Assembly: GCF_036030735.1 (NCBI RefSeq) | Contig: NZ_CP107928.1 | Location: 7,068,001 to 7,132,000 of the forward strand | From: Streptomyces sp. NBC_00425 | Lineage (GTDB): Bacteria; Actinomycetota; Actinomycetes; Streptomycetales; Streptomycetaceae | Reading direction: 5' to 3' | Length of the DNA: 64,000 nucleotides | Shown: positions 48,358-57,578 of the stretch, in pieces | Numbering within the stretch: the stretch's first letter is position 1 | How the letters are laid out: every line of letters starts with the position of its first letter | Translations under genes and position numbers: made by a program | Notes under the pieces: model-generated | What the model saw: only the letters and a program-made list of their open reading frames with translations | The model's database searches: none | Told to the model about the DNA's origin: nothing

Positions 48358-49548
48358 GTGGCAGCACCGCAGAACTACCTCGCAGTCATCAAAGTCATCG
48401 GTGTCGGCGGCGGTGGTGTCAATGCCATCAACCGGATGATCGAGGTCGGTCTCAAGGGCGTCGAGTTCATCGCCATCAACACGGACGCGCAGGCGCTGTT
48501 GATGAGCGACGCCGACGTCAAACTCGACGTCGGCCGCGAACTGACCCGCGGACTCGGCGCCGGCGCCAACCCGGCCGTCGGCCGCAAGGCGGCCGAGGAC
48601 CACCGCGAGGAGATCGAGGAGGTCCTCAAGGGGGCCGACATGGTCTTCGTGACAGCCGGAGAGGGCGGCGGCACCGGTACCGGCGGCGCGCCGGTCGTGG
48701 CCAACATCGCCCGCTCCCTGGGCGCCCTCACCATCGGCGTGGTCACCCGCCCGTTCACCTTCGAGGGCCGGCGCCGCGCCAACCAGGCCGAGGACGGCAT
48801 CGCGGAACTCCGCGAAGAGGTCGACACGCTCATCGTCATCCCCAACGACCGGCTCCTGTCCATCTCGGACCGCCAGGTCTCGGTCCTCGACGCCTTCAAG
48901 TCGGCCGACCAGGTCCTGCTCTCCGGCGTCCAGGGCATCACCGACCTCATCACCACCCCCGGTCTGATCAACCTCGACTTCGCCGACGTGAAGTCGGTCA
49001 TGTCCGAGGCCGGTTCGGCCCTCATGGGCATCGGCTCGGCCCGGGGCGACGACCGCGCGGTGGCCGCCGCCGAGATGGCGATCTCCTCGCCGCTCCTGGA
49101 GGCTTCCATCGACGGCGCCCGGGGCGTGCTGCTCTCCATCTCCGGCGGCTCCGACCTCGGCCTGTTCGAGATCAACGAGGCCGCCCAGCTGGTCAGCGAG
49201 GCCGCCCACCCCGAGGCCAACATCATCTTCGGCGCGGTCATCGACGACGCCCTCGGCGACGAGGTCCGGGTCACCGTGATCGCGGCCGGCTTCGACGGCG
49301 GCCAGCCGCCGGCCCGCCGCGAGACCGTCATGGGCTCGTCCTCGGCCCGGCGCGACGAGCCCACTCCGGTACGGCAGCCCGAGAGCCGCCCGTCCTTCGG
49401 CTCGCTCGGCAGCGTGACCCCGAAGGAGGAGCCGGAGCCGGTGCCCGAGCCGGTGGCCGACCTCCCGTCGTCCCCGCCGGTGCCGCCGTCGCGGACCTAC
49501 TCGGACAGCGCGGCCGAGGAGCTGGACGTGCCGGACTTCCTGAAGTGA
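48358..49548 (+). CDS. ftsZ: Tubulin-like division GTPase FtsZ
   Basis: A 396-residue protein that polymerises into Z-rings. The GTP-binding signature GGGTGTGG (103-110), the T7 synergy loop [11 protein letters not shown] and a disordered Pro/Glu linker are present, ending in the conserved ELDVPDFLK tail that binds SepF. GTG 48358 has GAGAGG upstream. pgeF overlaps the stop. In Streptomyces, FtsZ is not essential for growth but needed for sporulation septa, which fits the complex promoter region. Confidence 0.97.
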   Translation: MAAPQNYLAVIKVIGVGGGGVNAINRMIEVGLKGVEFIAINTDAQALLMSDADVKLDVGRELTRGLGAGANPAVGRKAAEDHREEIEEVLKGADMVFVTAGEGGGTGTGGAPVVANIARSLGALTIGVVTRPFTFEGRRRANQAEDGIAELREEVDTLIVIPNDRLLSISDRQVSVLDAFKSADQVLLSGVQGITDLITTPGLINLDFADVKSVMSEAGSALMGIGSARGDDRAVAAAEMAISSPLLEASIDGARGVLLSISGGSDLGLFEINEAAQLVSEAAHPEANIIFGAVIDDALGDEVRVTVIAAGFDGGQPPARRETVMGSSSARRDEPTPVRQPESRPSFGSLGSVTPKEEPEPVPEPVADLPSSPPVPPSRTYSDSAAEELDVPDFLK

Positions 49549-50273
49549 TAGGACAGCGCGAGAGCGTGAGCGGCGCGCACTTCGCCTTCACCGACCGGTG
49601 GGGCGGGGTGAGCGCCGTTCCGTATGAGCAGCTCAACCTCGGTGGAGCGGTCGGTGACGAGTCCGACGCCGTGCTCGCCAACCGTGAGCTCGCCGCCAAG
49701 TCGCTCGACCTCGACCCGAGCCGGGTCGTCTGGATGAACCAGGTGCACGGCGCCGACGTCGCCGAGGTCGAGGGGCCGTGGGCCGCCCGGCCCGTCCCCG
49801 AGGTGGACGGCCTGGTCACCGCCACCCGCGGGCTGGCCCTCGCCGTGCTGACCGCGGACTGCGTGCCCGTCCTGCTGGCCGATCCGGTCGCGGGCGTCGT
49901 CGCCGCCGCGCACGCGGGAAGACCGGGGATGGTCAAGGGGATCGTGCCCGCCGCGATCGACGCGATGACGTCGCTCGGCGCCGACCCCGCCCGGATCGTC
50001 GCCCGCACCGGACCTGCCGTGTGCGGGCGGTGTTACGAGGTGCCGGAGGCGATGCGCGCCGAGGTCGCAGCCGTCGAACCGGCGGCGCACGCCGAGACCG
50101 GGTGGGGCACTCCCGCCGTCGACGTCGCCGCCGGGGTGCACGCACAGCTCGACCGGCTCGGGGTACGTGACCGGGTGAGGTCGTCGGTGTGCACAAGGGA
50201 GTCGAAGGACCATTTCTCATACCGCCGCGATCGCACCACGGGGCGACTCGCGGGATATGTCTGGCTGGACTGA
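49545..50273 (+). CDS. pgeF: Peptidoglycan editing factor PgeF (YlmD, YfiH/multicopper-type)
   Basis: A 242-residue cytosolic protein of the YfiH/DUF152 family. The His-Cys-His metal site is spread over [20 protein letters not shown] and [13 protein letters not shown]. In E. coli the homologue PgeF removes peptidoglycan precursors carrying L-Ser; laccase activity is also reported for relatives. GTG 49545 overlaps the ftsZ stop as GTGA. ylmE follows six bases later, so both are translated with ftsZ. Confidence 0.9.
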   Translation: MIGQRESVSGAHFAFTDRWGGVSAVPYEQLNLGGAVGDESDAVLANRELAAKSLDLDPSRVVWMNQVHGADVAEVEGPWAARPVPEVDGLVTATRGLALAVLTADCVPVLLADPVAGVVAAAHAGRPGMVKGIVPAAIDAMTSLGADPARIVARTGPAVCGRCYEVPEAMRAEVAAVEPAAHAETGWGTPAVDVAAGVHAQLDRLGVRDRVRSSVCTRESKDHFSYRRDRTTGRLAGYVWLD

Positions 50274-50279
50274 TAGGGC

Positions 50280-50999
50280 ATGACGGACCGTAAGGACGAA
50301 CTCGCCGCGAACCTGGCGAAAGTGGAGGAGCGCATCGCCGCCGCGTGCGCGACCGCCGGACGGGGGCGGGACGAGGTGACCCTGATCGTGGTCACCAAGA
50401 CCTACCCGGCGAGCGACGTGCGCATCCTGTCCGACCTCGGCGTGCGCCATGTCGCCGAGAACAAGGACCAGGACGCGGCGCCGAAGGCGGCCGAGTGCTC
50501 CGACCTGCCGCTGAGCTGGCACTTCGTCGGGCAGCTGCAGACCAACAAGGCGCGTTCGGTGGTCGGTTACGCGGATGTGGTGCAGTCCGTCGACCGCGCC
50601 AGGCTGGCGACGTCCCTGTCGAAGGAGGCGGTGCGGGCGGGGCGCGAGGTGGGGTGCCTCATCCAGGTCGCCCTCGACGCGGGGGTGAGCGAGCGGGGCG
50701 AACGCGGCGGCGTGGCCCCGGGCGGCGTCGCGGAGTTGGCCGACCTGGTGGCCGGCTCCCCGGGGCTGCGGCTCGAGGGACTGATGACGGTCGCCCCTCT
50801 GACCGGGGAGTTCGCCGGACGCCAACGAGCGGCGTTCGGGCGGTTGATGGATTTGTCGACTGACCTGCGCCGAGCTCATCCGGCTGCGAACATGGTGTCC
50901 GCCGGGATGAGTGCGGATCTCGAGGAGGCCGTGGCGGCCGGAGCGACACATGTACGCGTCGGCACTGCGGTACTCGGAGTCCGCCCCGGGCTCGGGTAA
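50280..50999 (+). CDS. ylmE: PLP-binding protein YlmE (YggS/PLPBP family)
   Basis: A 239-residue single-domain PLP protein with the alanine-racemase barrel fold. Lys40 in VVTKTYP binds PLP, with ENKDQDAAPKA, WHFVGQLQTNK and the C-terminal MVSAGMSADLEEAVAAGATHVRVGTAVLG phosphate site. It keeps PLP levels balanced, with no known catalysis. It lies between pgeF and sepF as in other Gram-positive dcw clusters. Confidence 0.94.
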   Translation: MTDRKDELAANLAKVEERIAAACATAGRGRDEVTLIVVTKTYPASDVRILSDLGVRHVAENKDQDAAPKAAECSDLPLSWHFVGQLQTNKARSVVGYADVVQSVDRARLATSLSKEAVRAGREVGCLIQVALDAGVSERGERGGVAPGGVAELADLVAGSPGLRLEGLMTVAPLTGEFAGRQRAAFGRLMDLSTDLRRAHPAANMVSAGMSADLEEAVAAGATHVRVGTAVLGVRPGLG

Positions 51000-51030
51000 C
51001 GTCGCCAGGAAGTCGGACCACAGCAGAAAA

Positions 51031-51060
51031 TATGGTCATTACCGCCGAAAGGCGGCCATA
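51031..51060 (+). other. Hairpin with GAAA tetraloop in the sepF leader
   Basis: TATGG pairs with CCATA and CCGCC with GGCGG around a GAAA (GNRA) loop; TCATTA bulges out on the 5' side. It lies 67 bases before the sepF ATG. Confidence 0.6.
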
Positions 51061-51068
51061 AGGGCCAC

Positions 51069-51105
51069 GTGGATCGAAGGACTTGGCAGTAAAAAGTCGA
51101 TCCAC
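51069..51105 (+). other. Inverted repeat GTGGATCGA-N19-TCGATCCAC before sepF
   Basis: Perfect 9-bp arms with a 19-base loop, ending just before the GGAGGA ribosome site of sepF. The loop could also pair internally (GACTT with AAGTC), which suggests two exclusive folds. Confidence 0.65.
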
Positions 51106-51127
51106 CACAGAGCGGAGGACTCAGAGC

Positions 51128-51769
51128 ATGGCCGGCGCGATGCGCAAGATGGCGGTCTACCTCGGCCTCGTGGAGGACGATGGGTACGACGGCAGGGGAT
51201 TCGACCCCGACGACGACTTCGAACCCGAGCTCGACCCGGAACCGGAGCGGGACCACCGGCGGCACGAGTCGGCGCACCAGTCTCACGGTGCACATCAGTC
51301 CCAAAGGGACGAAGAGGTGCGAATCACACAGCCGCCCGCCCCTCGTGAGCCGATGGCGCGATCCTCTTCGCTCCCCGCGGAATCCGGGCGTCCGGCGCGC
51401 ATCGCGCCCGTGGCGTCCATCACACAAGAACGTCAGTCCCTGGAGAAGAACGCACCGGTGATCATGCCCAAGGTCGTGTCGGAACGAGAGCCGTACCGGA
51501 TCACCACGCTTCACCCTCGGACCTACAACGAGGCCCGTACCATCGGGGAACACTTCCGCGAGGGCACCCCTGTGATCATGAATCTGACTGAGATGGATGA
51601 CACAGACGCGAAGCGACTTGTCGACTTTGCGGCCGGTTTGGTGTTTGGTCTTCACGGCAGCATCGAGCGGGTGACGCAGAAGGTGTTCCTGTTGTCGCCT
51701 GCTAACGTCGATGTCACGGCGGAGGACAAGGCCCGCATCGCAGAAGGCGGGTTCTTCAACCAGAGCTGA
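51128..51769 (+). CDS. sepF: Cell division protein SepF
   Basis: A 213-residue membrane-tethering partner of FtsZ. The N-terminal amphipathic helix [18 protein letters not shown] binds membrane, an acidic then His-rich linker follows (~20-105), and the SepF/DUF552 domain starts near [13 protein letters not shown] and continues through [23 protein letters not shown] 51128 is chosen over 51083 because GGAGGA precedes it and the helix then sits at the start. Its leader carries two inverted repeats. Confidence 0.95.
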   Translation: MAGAMRKMAVYLGLVEDDGYDGRGFDPDDDFEPELDPEPERDHRRHESAHQSHGAHQSQRDEEVRITQPPAPREPMARSSSLPAESGRPARIAPVASITQERQSLEKNAPVIMPKVVSEREPYRITTLHPRTYNEARTIGEHFREGTPVIMNLTEMDDTDAKRLVDFAAGLVFGLHGSIERVTQKVFLLSPANVDVTAEDKARIAEGGFFNQS

Positions 51770-51786
51770 GACACAAGACCGGTAGA

Positions 51787-51814
51787 AGCAGTACAAAGCA
51801 GTACAGAGCAGCAC
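51787..51814 (+). repeat. Three direct repeats AGCAGTAC with 10-bp period before ylmG
   Basis: AGCAGTAC at 51787 and 51797, and AGCAGCAC at 51807. The equal 10-bp spacing puts them on one face of the helix. They lie in the 73-base sepF-ylmG gap. Confidence 0.55.
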
Positions 51815-51842
51815 GGAAACAGGGGAGAGGGAAGCACCGAAC

Positions 51843-52127
51843 ATGGGCGTGGTCCTGGATGTCGTCTACATCGCGCTGATGGTGTTCCTCATCGTGCTCA
51901 TCTTCCGGTTGGTCATGGACTACGTCTTCCAGTTCGCCCGCTCATGGCAGCCCGGCAAGGCGATGGTGGTCGTTCTGGAGGCCACCTACACTGTCACCGA
52001 TCCACCGCTCAAGCTTCTGCGGCGGGTAATCCCGCCGCTGCGTCTCGGGGGCGTGGCGCTCGACCTGTCCTTCTTCGTACTGATGATCATCGTCTACATC
52101 CTGATCTCGATCGTGAGTCGGCTGTGA
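51843..52127 (+). CDS. ylmG: YggT-family membrane protein YlmG
   Basis: A 94-residue protein with two membrane helices (about 4-27 and 72-93) and the YggT linker DPPLKLLRRVIPPLRLGGVALDLS. Homologues in the dcw cluster influence septum placement; molecular activity is unknown. ATG 51843 follows GGGGAGAGGGA. divIVA starts 52 bases later. Confidence 0.92.
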   Translation: MGVVLDVVYIALMVFLIVLIFRLVMDYVFQFARSWQPGKAMVVVLEATYTVTDPPLKLLRRVIPPLRLGGVALDLSFFVLMIIVYILISIVSRL

Positions 52128-52179
52128 GCGATGTGAACTACCGTCTTGCCGATGCCGACGACTACGTTGAGGTGAAGAG

Positions 52180-53436
52180 ATGCCGTTGACCCCCGAGGAC
52201 GTGCGGAACAAGCAGTTCACGACCGTCCGCCTCCGAGAAGGCTATGACGAGGACGAGGTCGATGCCTTCCTCGATGAGGTCGAAGCCGAACTGACCCGCC
52301 TGCTCCGTGAGAACGAGGATCTGCGGGCCAAACTGGCCGCGGCCACGCGCGCTGCTGCCCAGAACCAGCAGAACATGCGCAAGCCGCCGGAGCAGGACCA
52401 GCAGCAGGGCGGCATGCAGCAGCAGGGTGGCATGCAGCAGGGCGGCATGCAGCAAGGCGGCATGCAGCAGCAGGGCATGCCCCAGCAGGGGATGCCCCCG
52501 CAGGGAATGCCGCAGCAGGGCATGCGAGGTCCCGGCGGACCGGTGCCCGCGGGCATATCGGGCCCGCCGCAGCAGCAGATGGGTGGCCCCATGGGTGGCC
52601 CGCCCCAGCTGCCGAGCGGCGCCCCGCAGCTGCCCGCCGGTCCCGGCGGTCAGGGCGGTCCCCAGGGTCCCGGCCCCATGGGTCAGGGTCCGATGGGTCC
52701 CGGCCCGATGGGTCAGGGTCCGATGGGCCAGGGCCCCATGGGTCAGGGTCCGATGGGTGGCCAGCCCATGCAGCAGCAGATGGGTGGTCCGATGGGCGGC
52801 CCCATGGGCGGTCCGATGGGCGGCCCCGGTCAGGGCCCCGGTGGCGACAGCGCCGCCCGTGTCCTCTCGCTGGCCCAGCAGACCGCCGACCAGGCGATCG
52901 CCGAGGCCCGTTCCGAGGCCAACAAGATCGTCGGTGAGGCCCGCAGCCGCGCCGAGGGTCTCGAGCGGGACGCCCGTGCCAAGGCCGACGCCCTGGAGCG
53001 GGACGCGCAGGAGAAGCACCGCGTCGCGATGGGCTCCCTGGAGTCCGCCCGCGCCACGCTGGAGCGCAAGGTCGAGGACCTGCGCGGCTTCGAGCGCGAG
53101 TACCGCACGCGTCTGAAGTCGTACCTCGAGTCCCAGCTGCGTCAGCTGGAGACCCAGGCGGACGACTCCCTCGCGCCGCCGCGTACTCCGGCCACGGCCT
53201 CCCTGCCGCCGTCCCCGGCGCCCTCCATGGCTCCGGCCGGCGCAAGCGCCCCGTCCTACGGCGGCAACCCGGGCATGGGCGCGCCGAGCCCGGCTGCCCC
53301 GTCCTACGGCGGTCAGCAGCAGATGTCTCCGGCGATGACTCAGCCGATGGCTCCGGTACGTCCGCAGGGTCCCTCCCCGATGGGCCAGGCTCCCTCGCCG
53401 ATGCGCGGCTTTCTCATCGACGAGGACGACAACTGA
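52180..53436 (+). CDS. divIVA: Polar growth protein DivIVA
   Basis: A 418-residue coiled-coil protein that marks hyphal tips and recruits the wall-building machinery; it is essential in Streptomyces. The N-terminal lipid-binding domain [20 protein letters not shown] with [10 protein letters not shown] is followed by a long low-complexity linker (about residues 65-225) of Met/Gln/Gly/Pro repeats, then a second coiled coil (~225-330) with [19 protein letters not shown] and a Pro-rich tail with LIDEDDN at the end. ATG 52180 has GAGGTGAAG upstream. A strong terminator closes the cluster. Confidence 0.96.
   Translation: MPLTPEDVRNKQFTTVRLREGYDEDEVDAFLDEVEAELTRLLRENEDLRAKLAAATRAAAQNQQNMRKPPEQDQQQGGMQQQGGMQQGGMQQGGMQQQGMPQQGMPPQGMPQQGMRGPGGPVPAGISGPPQQQMGGPMGGPPQLPSGAPQLPAGPGGQGGPQGPGPMGQGPMGPGPMGQGPMGQGPMGQGPMGGQPMQQQMGGPMGGPMGGPMGGPGQGPGGDSAARVLSLAQQTADQAIAEARSEANKIVGEARSRAEGLERDARAKADALERDAQEKHRVAMGSLESARATLERKVEDLRGFEREYRTRLKSYLESQLRQLETQADDSLAPPRTPATASLPPSPAPSMAPAGASAPSYGGNPGMGAPSPAAPSYGGQQQMSPAMTQPMAPVRPQGPSPMGQAPSPMRGFLIDEDDN
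52405..52840 (+). repeat. Coding low-complexity repeats in divIVA
   Basis: Two repeat blocks: MQQ-GG and MPQQG units up to ~52530, then [10 protein letters not shown] units at ~52670-52840, from short repeats such as GGCATGCAGCAG and GGTCCGATGGGT. They encode the linker between the coiled coils. Confidence 0.85.
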
Positions 53437-53471
53437 CGGCCAGTAGTACGCCTTAGGCGTCGGCAGCGTTC

Positions 53472-53515
53472 AAAGGGCGGGACCCCGGATCACCATCCGG
53501 GGTCCCGCCCTTTTT
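53472..53515 (+). terminator. Terminator of the dcw cluster
   Basis: A perfect 19-bp stem (AAAGGGCGGGACCCCGGAT and complement) with a CACC loop, ending in TTTTT. This is the most canonical intrinsic terminator of the window. Confidence 0.95.
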
Positions 53516-53843
53516 ACGCGCGTTGCGACCGAACACCGCCGGCCTGCGTGGCATGGGGGGCGAGAGGCAAGCAGCCGCAGGAGGACGCCCGGGCCGACGC
53601 GGAGACGCTGCAGGCACGGCAGCGGGTGGCGGCGTCTGGATCGGCTGGGGCGTGGCGCCGGTCCTGAACGAGGCGATGTCGGGTGTGATGCGTGACGTCC
53701 TCGCCGCCGTCGGCTTCGGCGTGACGGTGGTCCTCGGCGCGCGGACCTGTCCTTCACCGTCTGCGTCGTGACCGCCGCGCAGCGACGAGCGCGGGGCCCG
53801 GATCCCTGAGGGATCCGGGCCCCGCGTCGTACGGCCTTACGCC
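53516..53843. other. 328-bp gap between divIVA and ileS ends
   Basis: Convergent region with terminators at both ends. A short frame at 53523-53771 has no ribosome site and no recognisable domain, and I do not call it a gene. Confidence 0.6.
53790..53826 (-). terminator. Terminator of ileS
   Basis: A perfect 17-bp stem with a TGA loop, 17 bases after the ileS stop, without a T run. Confidence 0.85.
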
Positions 53844-56800
53844 TTACGCCTTGCGCAGGCGGAAGGTCAGCGTCAGGGCCTCGTCCGTGAACGGGGCGCC
53901 GTAGGTGTCGTCCGCCTCACCCCGGGCGAAGTCCGTGGCGAGGACCTCGTCGGCGATCAGGCCGGCGTGCCCGTCCAGGGCGTCGACGGCTCCCGGGTCG
54001 GTCGCGGTCCAGCGCAGCGCGATGCGGTCGGCCACGTCGAGGCCGCTGTTCTTGCGGGCCTCCTGGATCAGGCGGATGGCGTCCCGGGCCAGGCCCGCGC
54101 GGCGCAGCTCCTCGGTGATCTCCAGATCGAGGGCGACGGTGGCGCCGGAGTCGGAGGCCACCGACCAGCCCTCGCGCGGGGTCTCCGTGATGATCACCTC
54201 GTCGGGGGCCAGGGTGATCGTCTCGCCGTCGATCTCGACCGAGGCCGTGCCCTCGCGCAGGGCGAGGGAGAGCGCGGCCGCGTCGGCGTTCGCGACGGCC
54301 TTGGCCACGTCCTGGACGCGCTTGCCGAACCGCTTGCCCAGGGCGCGGAAGTTCGCCTTGGCGGTGGTGTCGACCAGCGAGCCGCCGACCTCGGAGAGGG
54401 ACGCCAGGGACTCGACGTTCAGCTCCTCGGTGATCTGCGCGTGCAGCGCCGGGGAGAGCGCGTCGAATCCGGTGGCCGCGATGAGCGCGCGGCGCAGCGG
54501 CTGGCGGGTCTTGACGCCGGACTCCGCGCGCGTGGCGCGGCCCAGCTCCACCAGGCGGCGGACCAGGACCATCTGCTTCGACAGCTCCGGGTCGATCGCC
54601 GAGAGGTCCGCCTCCGGCCAGGCCGACAGGTGCACGGACTCCGGGGCGCCCGGGGTGACGGGGGCGACCAGGTCCTGCCAGACCCGCTCGGTGATGAACG
54701 GGGTCAGCGGGGCCATCAGCTTGGTGACCGTCTCCACGACCTCGTGCAGGGTGCGCAGCGCCGCCTTGTCGCCCTGCCAGAAGCGTCGGCGGGAACGGCG
54801 GACGTACCAGTTGGACAGGTCGTCCACGAACGCCGAGAGCAGCTTGCCGGCGCGCTGGGTGTCGTACGCCTCCAGCGACTGCGTCACCTGGTCGGTGAGG
54901 GCGTGGAGTTCGGACAGCAGCCAGCGGTCCAGGACCGGGCGGTCGGCCGGGGCCGGGTCGGCCCCGCTCGGCGCCCAGCCGGACGTCCGGGCGTACAGCG
55001 CCTGGAAGGCGACCGTGTTCCAGTACGTCAGGAGCGTCTTGCGGACGACCTCCTGGATGGTGCCGTGGCCCACCCTGCGGGCCGCCCAGGGGGAGCCGCC
55101 GGCCGCCATGAACCAGCGGACCGCGTCGGCGCCGTGCTGGTCCATCAGCGGGATCGGCTGCAGGATGTTGCCCAGGTGCTTGGACATCTTGCGGCCGTCC
55201 TCGGCGAGGATGTGCCCGAGGCAGACGACGTTCTCGTACGACGACTTGTCGAAGACCAGGGTGCCGATCGCCATCAGCGTGTAGAACCAGCCCCGGGTCT
55301 GGTCGATGGCCTCGGAGATGAACTGCGCCGGGTAACGCGCCTCGAACAGGTCCTTGTTCTTGTACGGGTATCCCCACTGGGCGAACGGCATCGAGCCCGA
55401 GTCGTACCAGGCGTCGATCACCTCGGGCACGCGCGTGGCCGTCTTCGCGCACTCTGGGCACGCGAAGGTGACGTCGTCGATGAACGGGCGGTGCGGGTCA
55501 AGCCCGGACTGGTCCGTGCCGGTCAGCCCGGTGAGCTCCGCGCGGGAGCCGACGACGGTGAGGTGGTCGTCCTCGCAGCGCCAGATCGGCAGGGGGGTGC
55601 CCCAGTAGCGGTTGCGGGACAGCGCCCAGTCGATGTTGTTGTTCAGCCAGTCCCCGTACCGGCCGTGCTTGACCGTGTCCGGGAACCAGTTGGTGTTCTC
55701 GTTCTCCTGGAGGAGGCGGTCCTTGACGGCGGTGGTGCGGATGTACCAGGACGGCTGCGCGTAGTACAGAAGCGCGGTGTGGCAGCGCCAGCAGTGCGGG
55801 TAGCTGTGCTCGTACGGGATGTGCCGGAAGAGGAGGCCGCGCTGCTGGAGGTCCTCGGTGAGCTTTTCGTCGGCCTTCTTGAAGAAGACGCCGCCGACCA
55901 TCGGGACGGACTCCTCGAACGTGCCGTCCGGGCGGACGGGGTTCACCACGGGAAGGCCGTAGGAGCGGCAGACCTTGAGGTCGTCCTCACCGAAGGCGGG
56001 CGACTGGTGGACCAGACCCGTGCCGTCCTCGGTGGTGACGTACTCGGCGTTCACCACGTAGTGAGCGGGCTCCGGGAACTCCACCAGCTCGAACGGACGT
56101 TGATAGGTCCAGCGCTCCATTTCGGCGCCGGTGAAGGTCTGACCGGTGGTCTCCCAGCCCTCGCCGAGCGCCTTGGCGACCAGCGGCTCGGCCACCACGA
56201 GCTTCTCCTGGCCGTCGGTCGCCACGACGTAGGCGACCTCGGGGTGCGCGGCCACGGCCGTGTTGGAGACCAGCGTCCAGGGGGTCGTCGTCCACACCAG
56301 GAGGGCGGCCTCGCCGGCGAGCGGACCGGAGGTGAGCGGGAAACGGACGTACACGGAGGGGTCGACGACCGTCTCGTAGCCCTGGGCCAGCTCGTGGTCG
56401 GACAGGCCGGTTCCGCAGCGGGGGCACCAGGGGGCGACGCGGTGATCCTGGACCAGCAGACCCTTGTCGAAGATCTCCTTCAGCGACCACCAGACCGACT
56501 CGATGTACTCGGGGTCCATCGTGACGTAGGCGTCGTCGAGGTCGACCCAGTAGCCCATGCGGGTCGTCAGGTCGGAGAAGGCGTCGGTGTGGCGGAGCAC
56601 GGACTCCCGGCACCTGGCGTTGAACTCGGCGATGCCGTACGCCTCGATGTCCTGCTTGCCGCTGAAGCCGAGCTCCTTCTCGACCGCGAGCTCCACCGGC
56701 AGGCCGTGGCAGTCCCAGCCGGCCTTGCGGGCCACGTGGTAGCCGCGCATGGTGCGGAAGCGGGGGAAGACGTCCTTGAAGACGCGCGCCTCGATGTGGT

Positions 56801-56975
56801 GGGCGCCCGGCATGCCGTTGGCGGTGGGCGGACCCTCGTAGAACACCCACTCGGGGCGGCCCTCGGACTGCTCCAGGCTCTTGGCAAAGATCTTCTGCTC
56901 GCGCCAGAACTCGAGCACCGCGTGCTCGAGGGCGGGCAGGTCGACCTGGGCGGGCACCTGGCGGTACTGCGTCAT
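53844..56975 (-). CDS. ileS: Isoleucyl-tRNA synthetase (type 2, GxHH motif)
   Basis: A 1043-residue class I synthetase charging tRNA-Ile and editing valine. The HIGH box at 57-60 reads GAHH, not HxGH, in NGMPGAHHIE; KMSKH is normal. The editing (CP1) domain has the LVWTTTPWTLVSNTA block, and the WDCHGLPVE and DAWYDSGSMPFAQW blocks agree with the large type 2 (eukaryote-like) IleRS, known for mupirocin tolerance. A start at 56975 is favoured by GGAGGAAG; a longer frame to 57185 is leader RNA. A T-box precedes it. Confidence 0.95.
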   Translation of the reverse strand: MTQYRQVPAQVDLPALEHAVLEFWREQKIFAKSLEQSEGRPEWVFYEGPPTANGMPGAHHIEARVFKDVFPRFRTMRGYHVARKAGWDCHGLPVELAVEKELGFSGKQDIEAYGIAEFNARCRESVLRHTDAFSDLTTRMGYWVDLDDAYVTMDPEYIESVWWSLKEIFDKGLLVQDHRVAPWCPRCGTGLSDHELAQGYETVVDPSVYVRFPLTSGPLAGEAALLVWTTTPWTLVSNTAVAAHPEVAYVVATDGQEKLVVAEPLVAKALGEGWETTGQTFTGAEMERWTYQRPFELVEFPEPAHYVVNAEYVTTEDGTGLVHQSPAFGEDDLKVCRSYGLPVVNPVRPDGTFEESVPMVGGVFFKKADEKLTEDLQQRGLLFRHIPYEHSYPHCWRCHTALLYYAQPSWYIRTTAVKDRLLQENENTNWFPDTVKHGRYGDWLNNNIDWALSRNRYWGTPLPIWRCEDDHLTVVGSRAELTGLTGTDQSGLDPHRPFIDDVTFACPECAKTATRVPEVIDAWYDSGSMPFAQWGYPYKNKDLFEARYPAQFISEAIDQTRGWFYTLMAIGTLVFDKSSYENVVCLGHILAEDGRKMSKHLGNILQPIPLMDQHGADAVRWFMAAGGSPWAARRVGHGTIQEVVRKTLLTYWNTVAFQALYARTSGWAPSGADPAPADRPVLDRWLLSELHALTDQVTQSLEAYDTQRAGKLLSAFVDDLSNWYVRRSRRRFWQGDKAALRTLHEVVETVTKLMAPLTPFITERVWQDLVAPVTPGAPESVHLSAWPEADLSAIDPELSKQMVLVRRLVELGRATRAESGVKTRQPLRRALIAATGFDALSPALHAQITEELNVESLASLSEVGGSLVDTTAKANFRALGKRFGKRVQDVAKAVANADAAALSLALREGTASVEIDGETITLAPDEVIITETPREGWSVASDSGATVALDLEITEELRRAGLARDAIRLIQEARKNSGLDVADRIALRWTATDPGAVDALDGHAGLIADEVLATDFARGEADDTYGAPFTDEALTLTFRLRKA

Positions 56976-57270
56976 CGATCTTCCTCCGGCGGACGTACTG
57001 CCTTCCGTCGGAGGGACGAGAGCCTTCTTGCCTGTGGACGCCGTGTGCGGCGCGCTCCCGCGGTACCACCCTCCTTGGCCCTCCGGTGCGCCCTGCGCGC
57101 CGACGAGCCCCCTCATTGGGGTCGCGATGCCGGTTCTACCAACCCCCTCGGGGTCTTCCTCCGGCGGCTCCGGGGTGATCTTCACGTCGCGCTCGCCCCC
57201 GGGCTCTCACCGTCCCCGGGTCGCTCTGGGCTGCGTACGCCGCTACTCGTCCCCATCCACGCTTTTCGCT
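56976..57270 (-). promoter_or_regulatory. T-box leader of ileS
   Basis: The universal T-box AGGGTGGTACCGCG lies at 57059-57072 on the minus strand. The specifier loop reads GTGAAGATCACC with the Ile codon ATC at 57177-57179. A ribosome-site hairpin closes the leader. Uncharged tRNA-Ile should pair with ATC and TGGT and open the site. This form is known for actinobacterial ileS, with a very short stem I. A TACACT -10 at 57277-57282 starts the leader. Confidence 0.93.
56983..57014 (-). promoter_or_regulatory. Ribosome-site sequestering hairpin of the ileS T-box
   Basis: On the minus strand CCTCCGACGG pairs with CCGCCGGAGG, nine pairs and one A-C mismatch; the 3' arm contains the ileS ribosome site. 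This gives translational, not transcriptional, control. Confidence 0.75.
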
Positions 57271-57276
57271 CCGCCC

Positions 57277-57282
57277 AGTGTA
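57277..57282 (-). promoter_or_regulatory. -10 of ileS
   Basis: TACACT on the minus strand; transcription would start near 57270 and give a ~295-base leader holding the T-box. No clear -35. Confidence 0.5.
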
Positions 57283-57578
57283 CGGCTCCCCGGCGACGGC
57301 GGCCGACCGCTTTTCGGAGGCCTCGGGCGCGGTCCGCGGCCCGGCCCCGGATGCCCCGAATGGTCGCCGGGCGGGATGCCGCGCGTGGCCGCGTACCGGG
57401 GCGCCCGGTGCGGCGGATTACCCGGCGGGGAGCTGGGCACAACGGATGCAGGCCCCCCGCGTGGCGTGCGCGAGGAGGGCGAATCGGGCGGTGTGCCCCG
57501 TTGCCGCGGGCTCCAAGTCGATTTATCGTCCCAGCACGATTTGCGTGCAAGATCACAAAATGTGAAGGGGCCGCGGCC

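Noticed and set aside
52405..52840. CRISPR-like repeat array
   Set aside because: Repeats are short, in frame and encode Met/Gln/Gly/Pro; there are no spacers or cas genes.
53523..53771. 82-residue frame after the divIVA terminator
   Set aside because: No ribosome site and no recognisable fold. It lies between two terminators.
53967..57578. Plus-strand frame fused to the DksA-type gene
   Set aside because: It is antisense to ileS and its T-box. Only the part from ATG 57579 has a ribosome site and a known domain.
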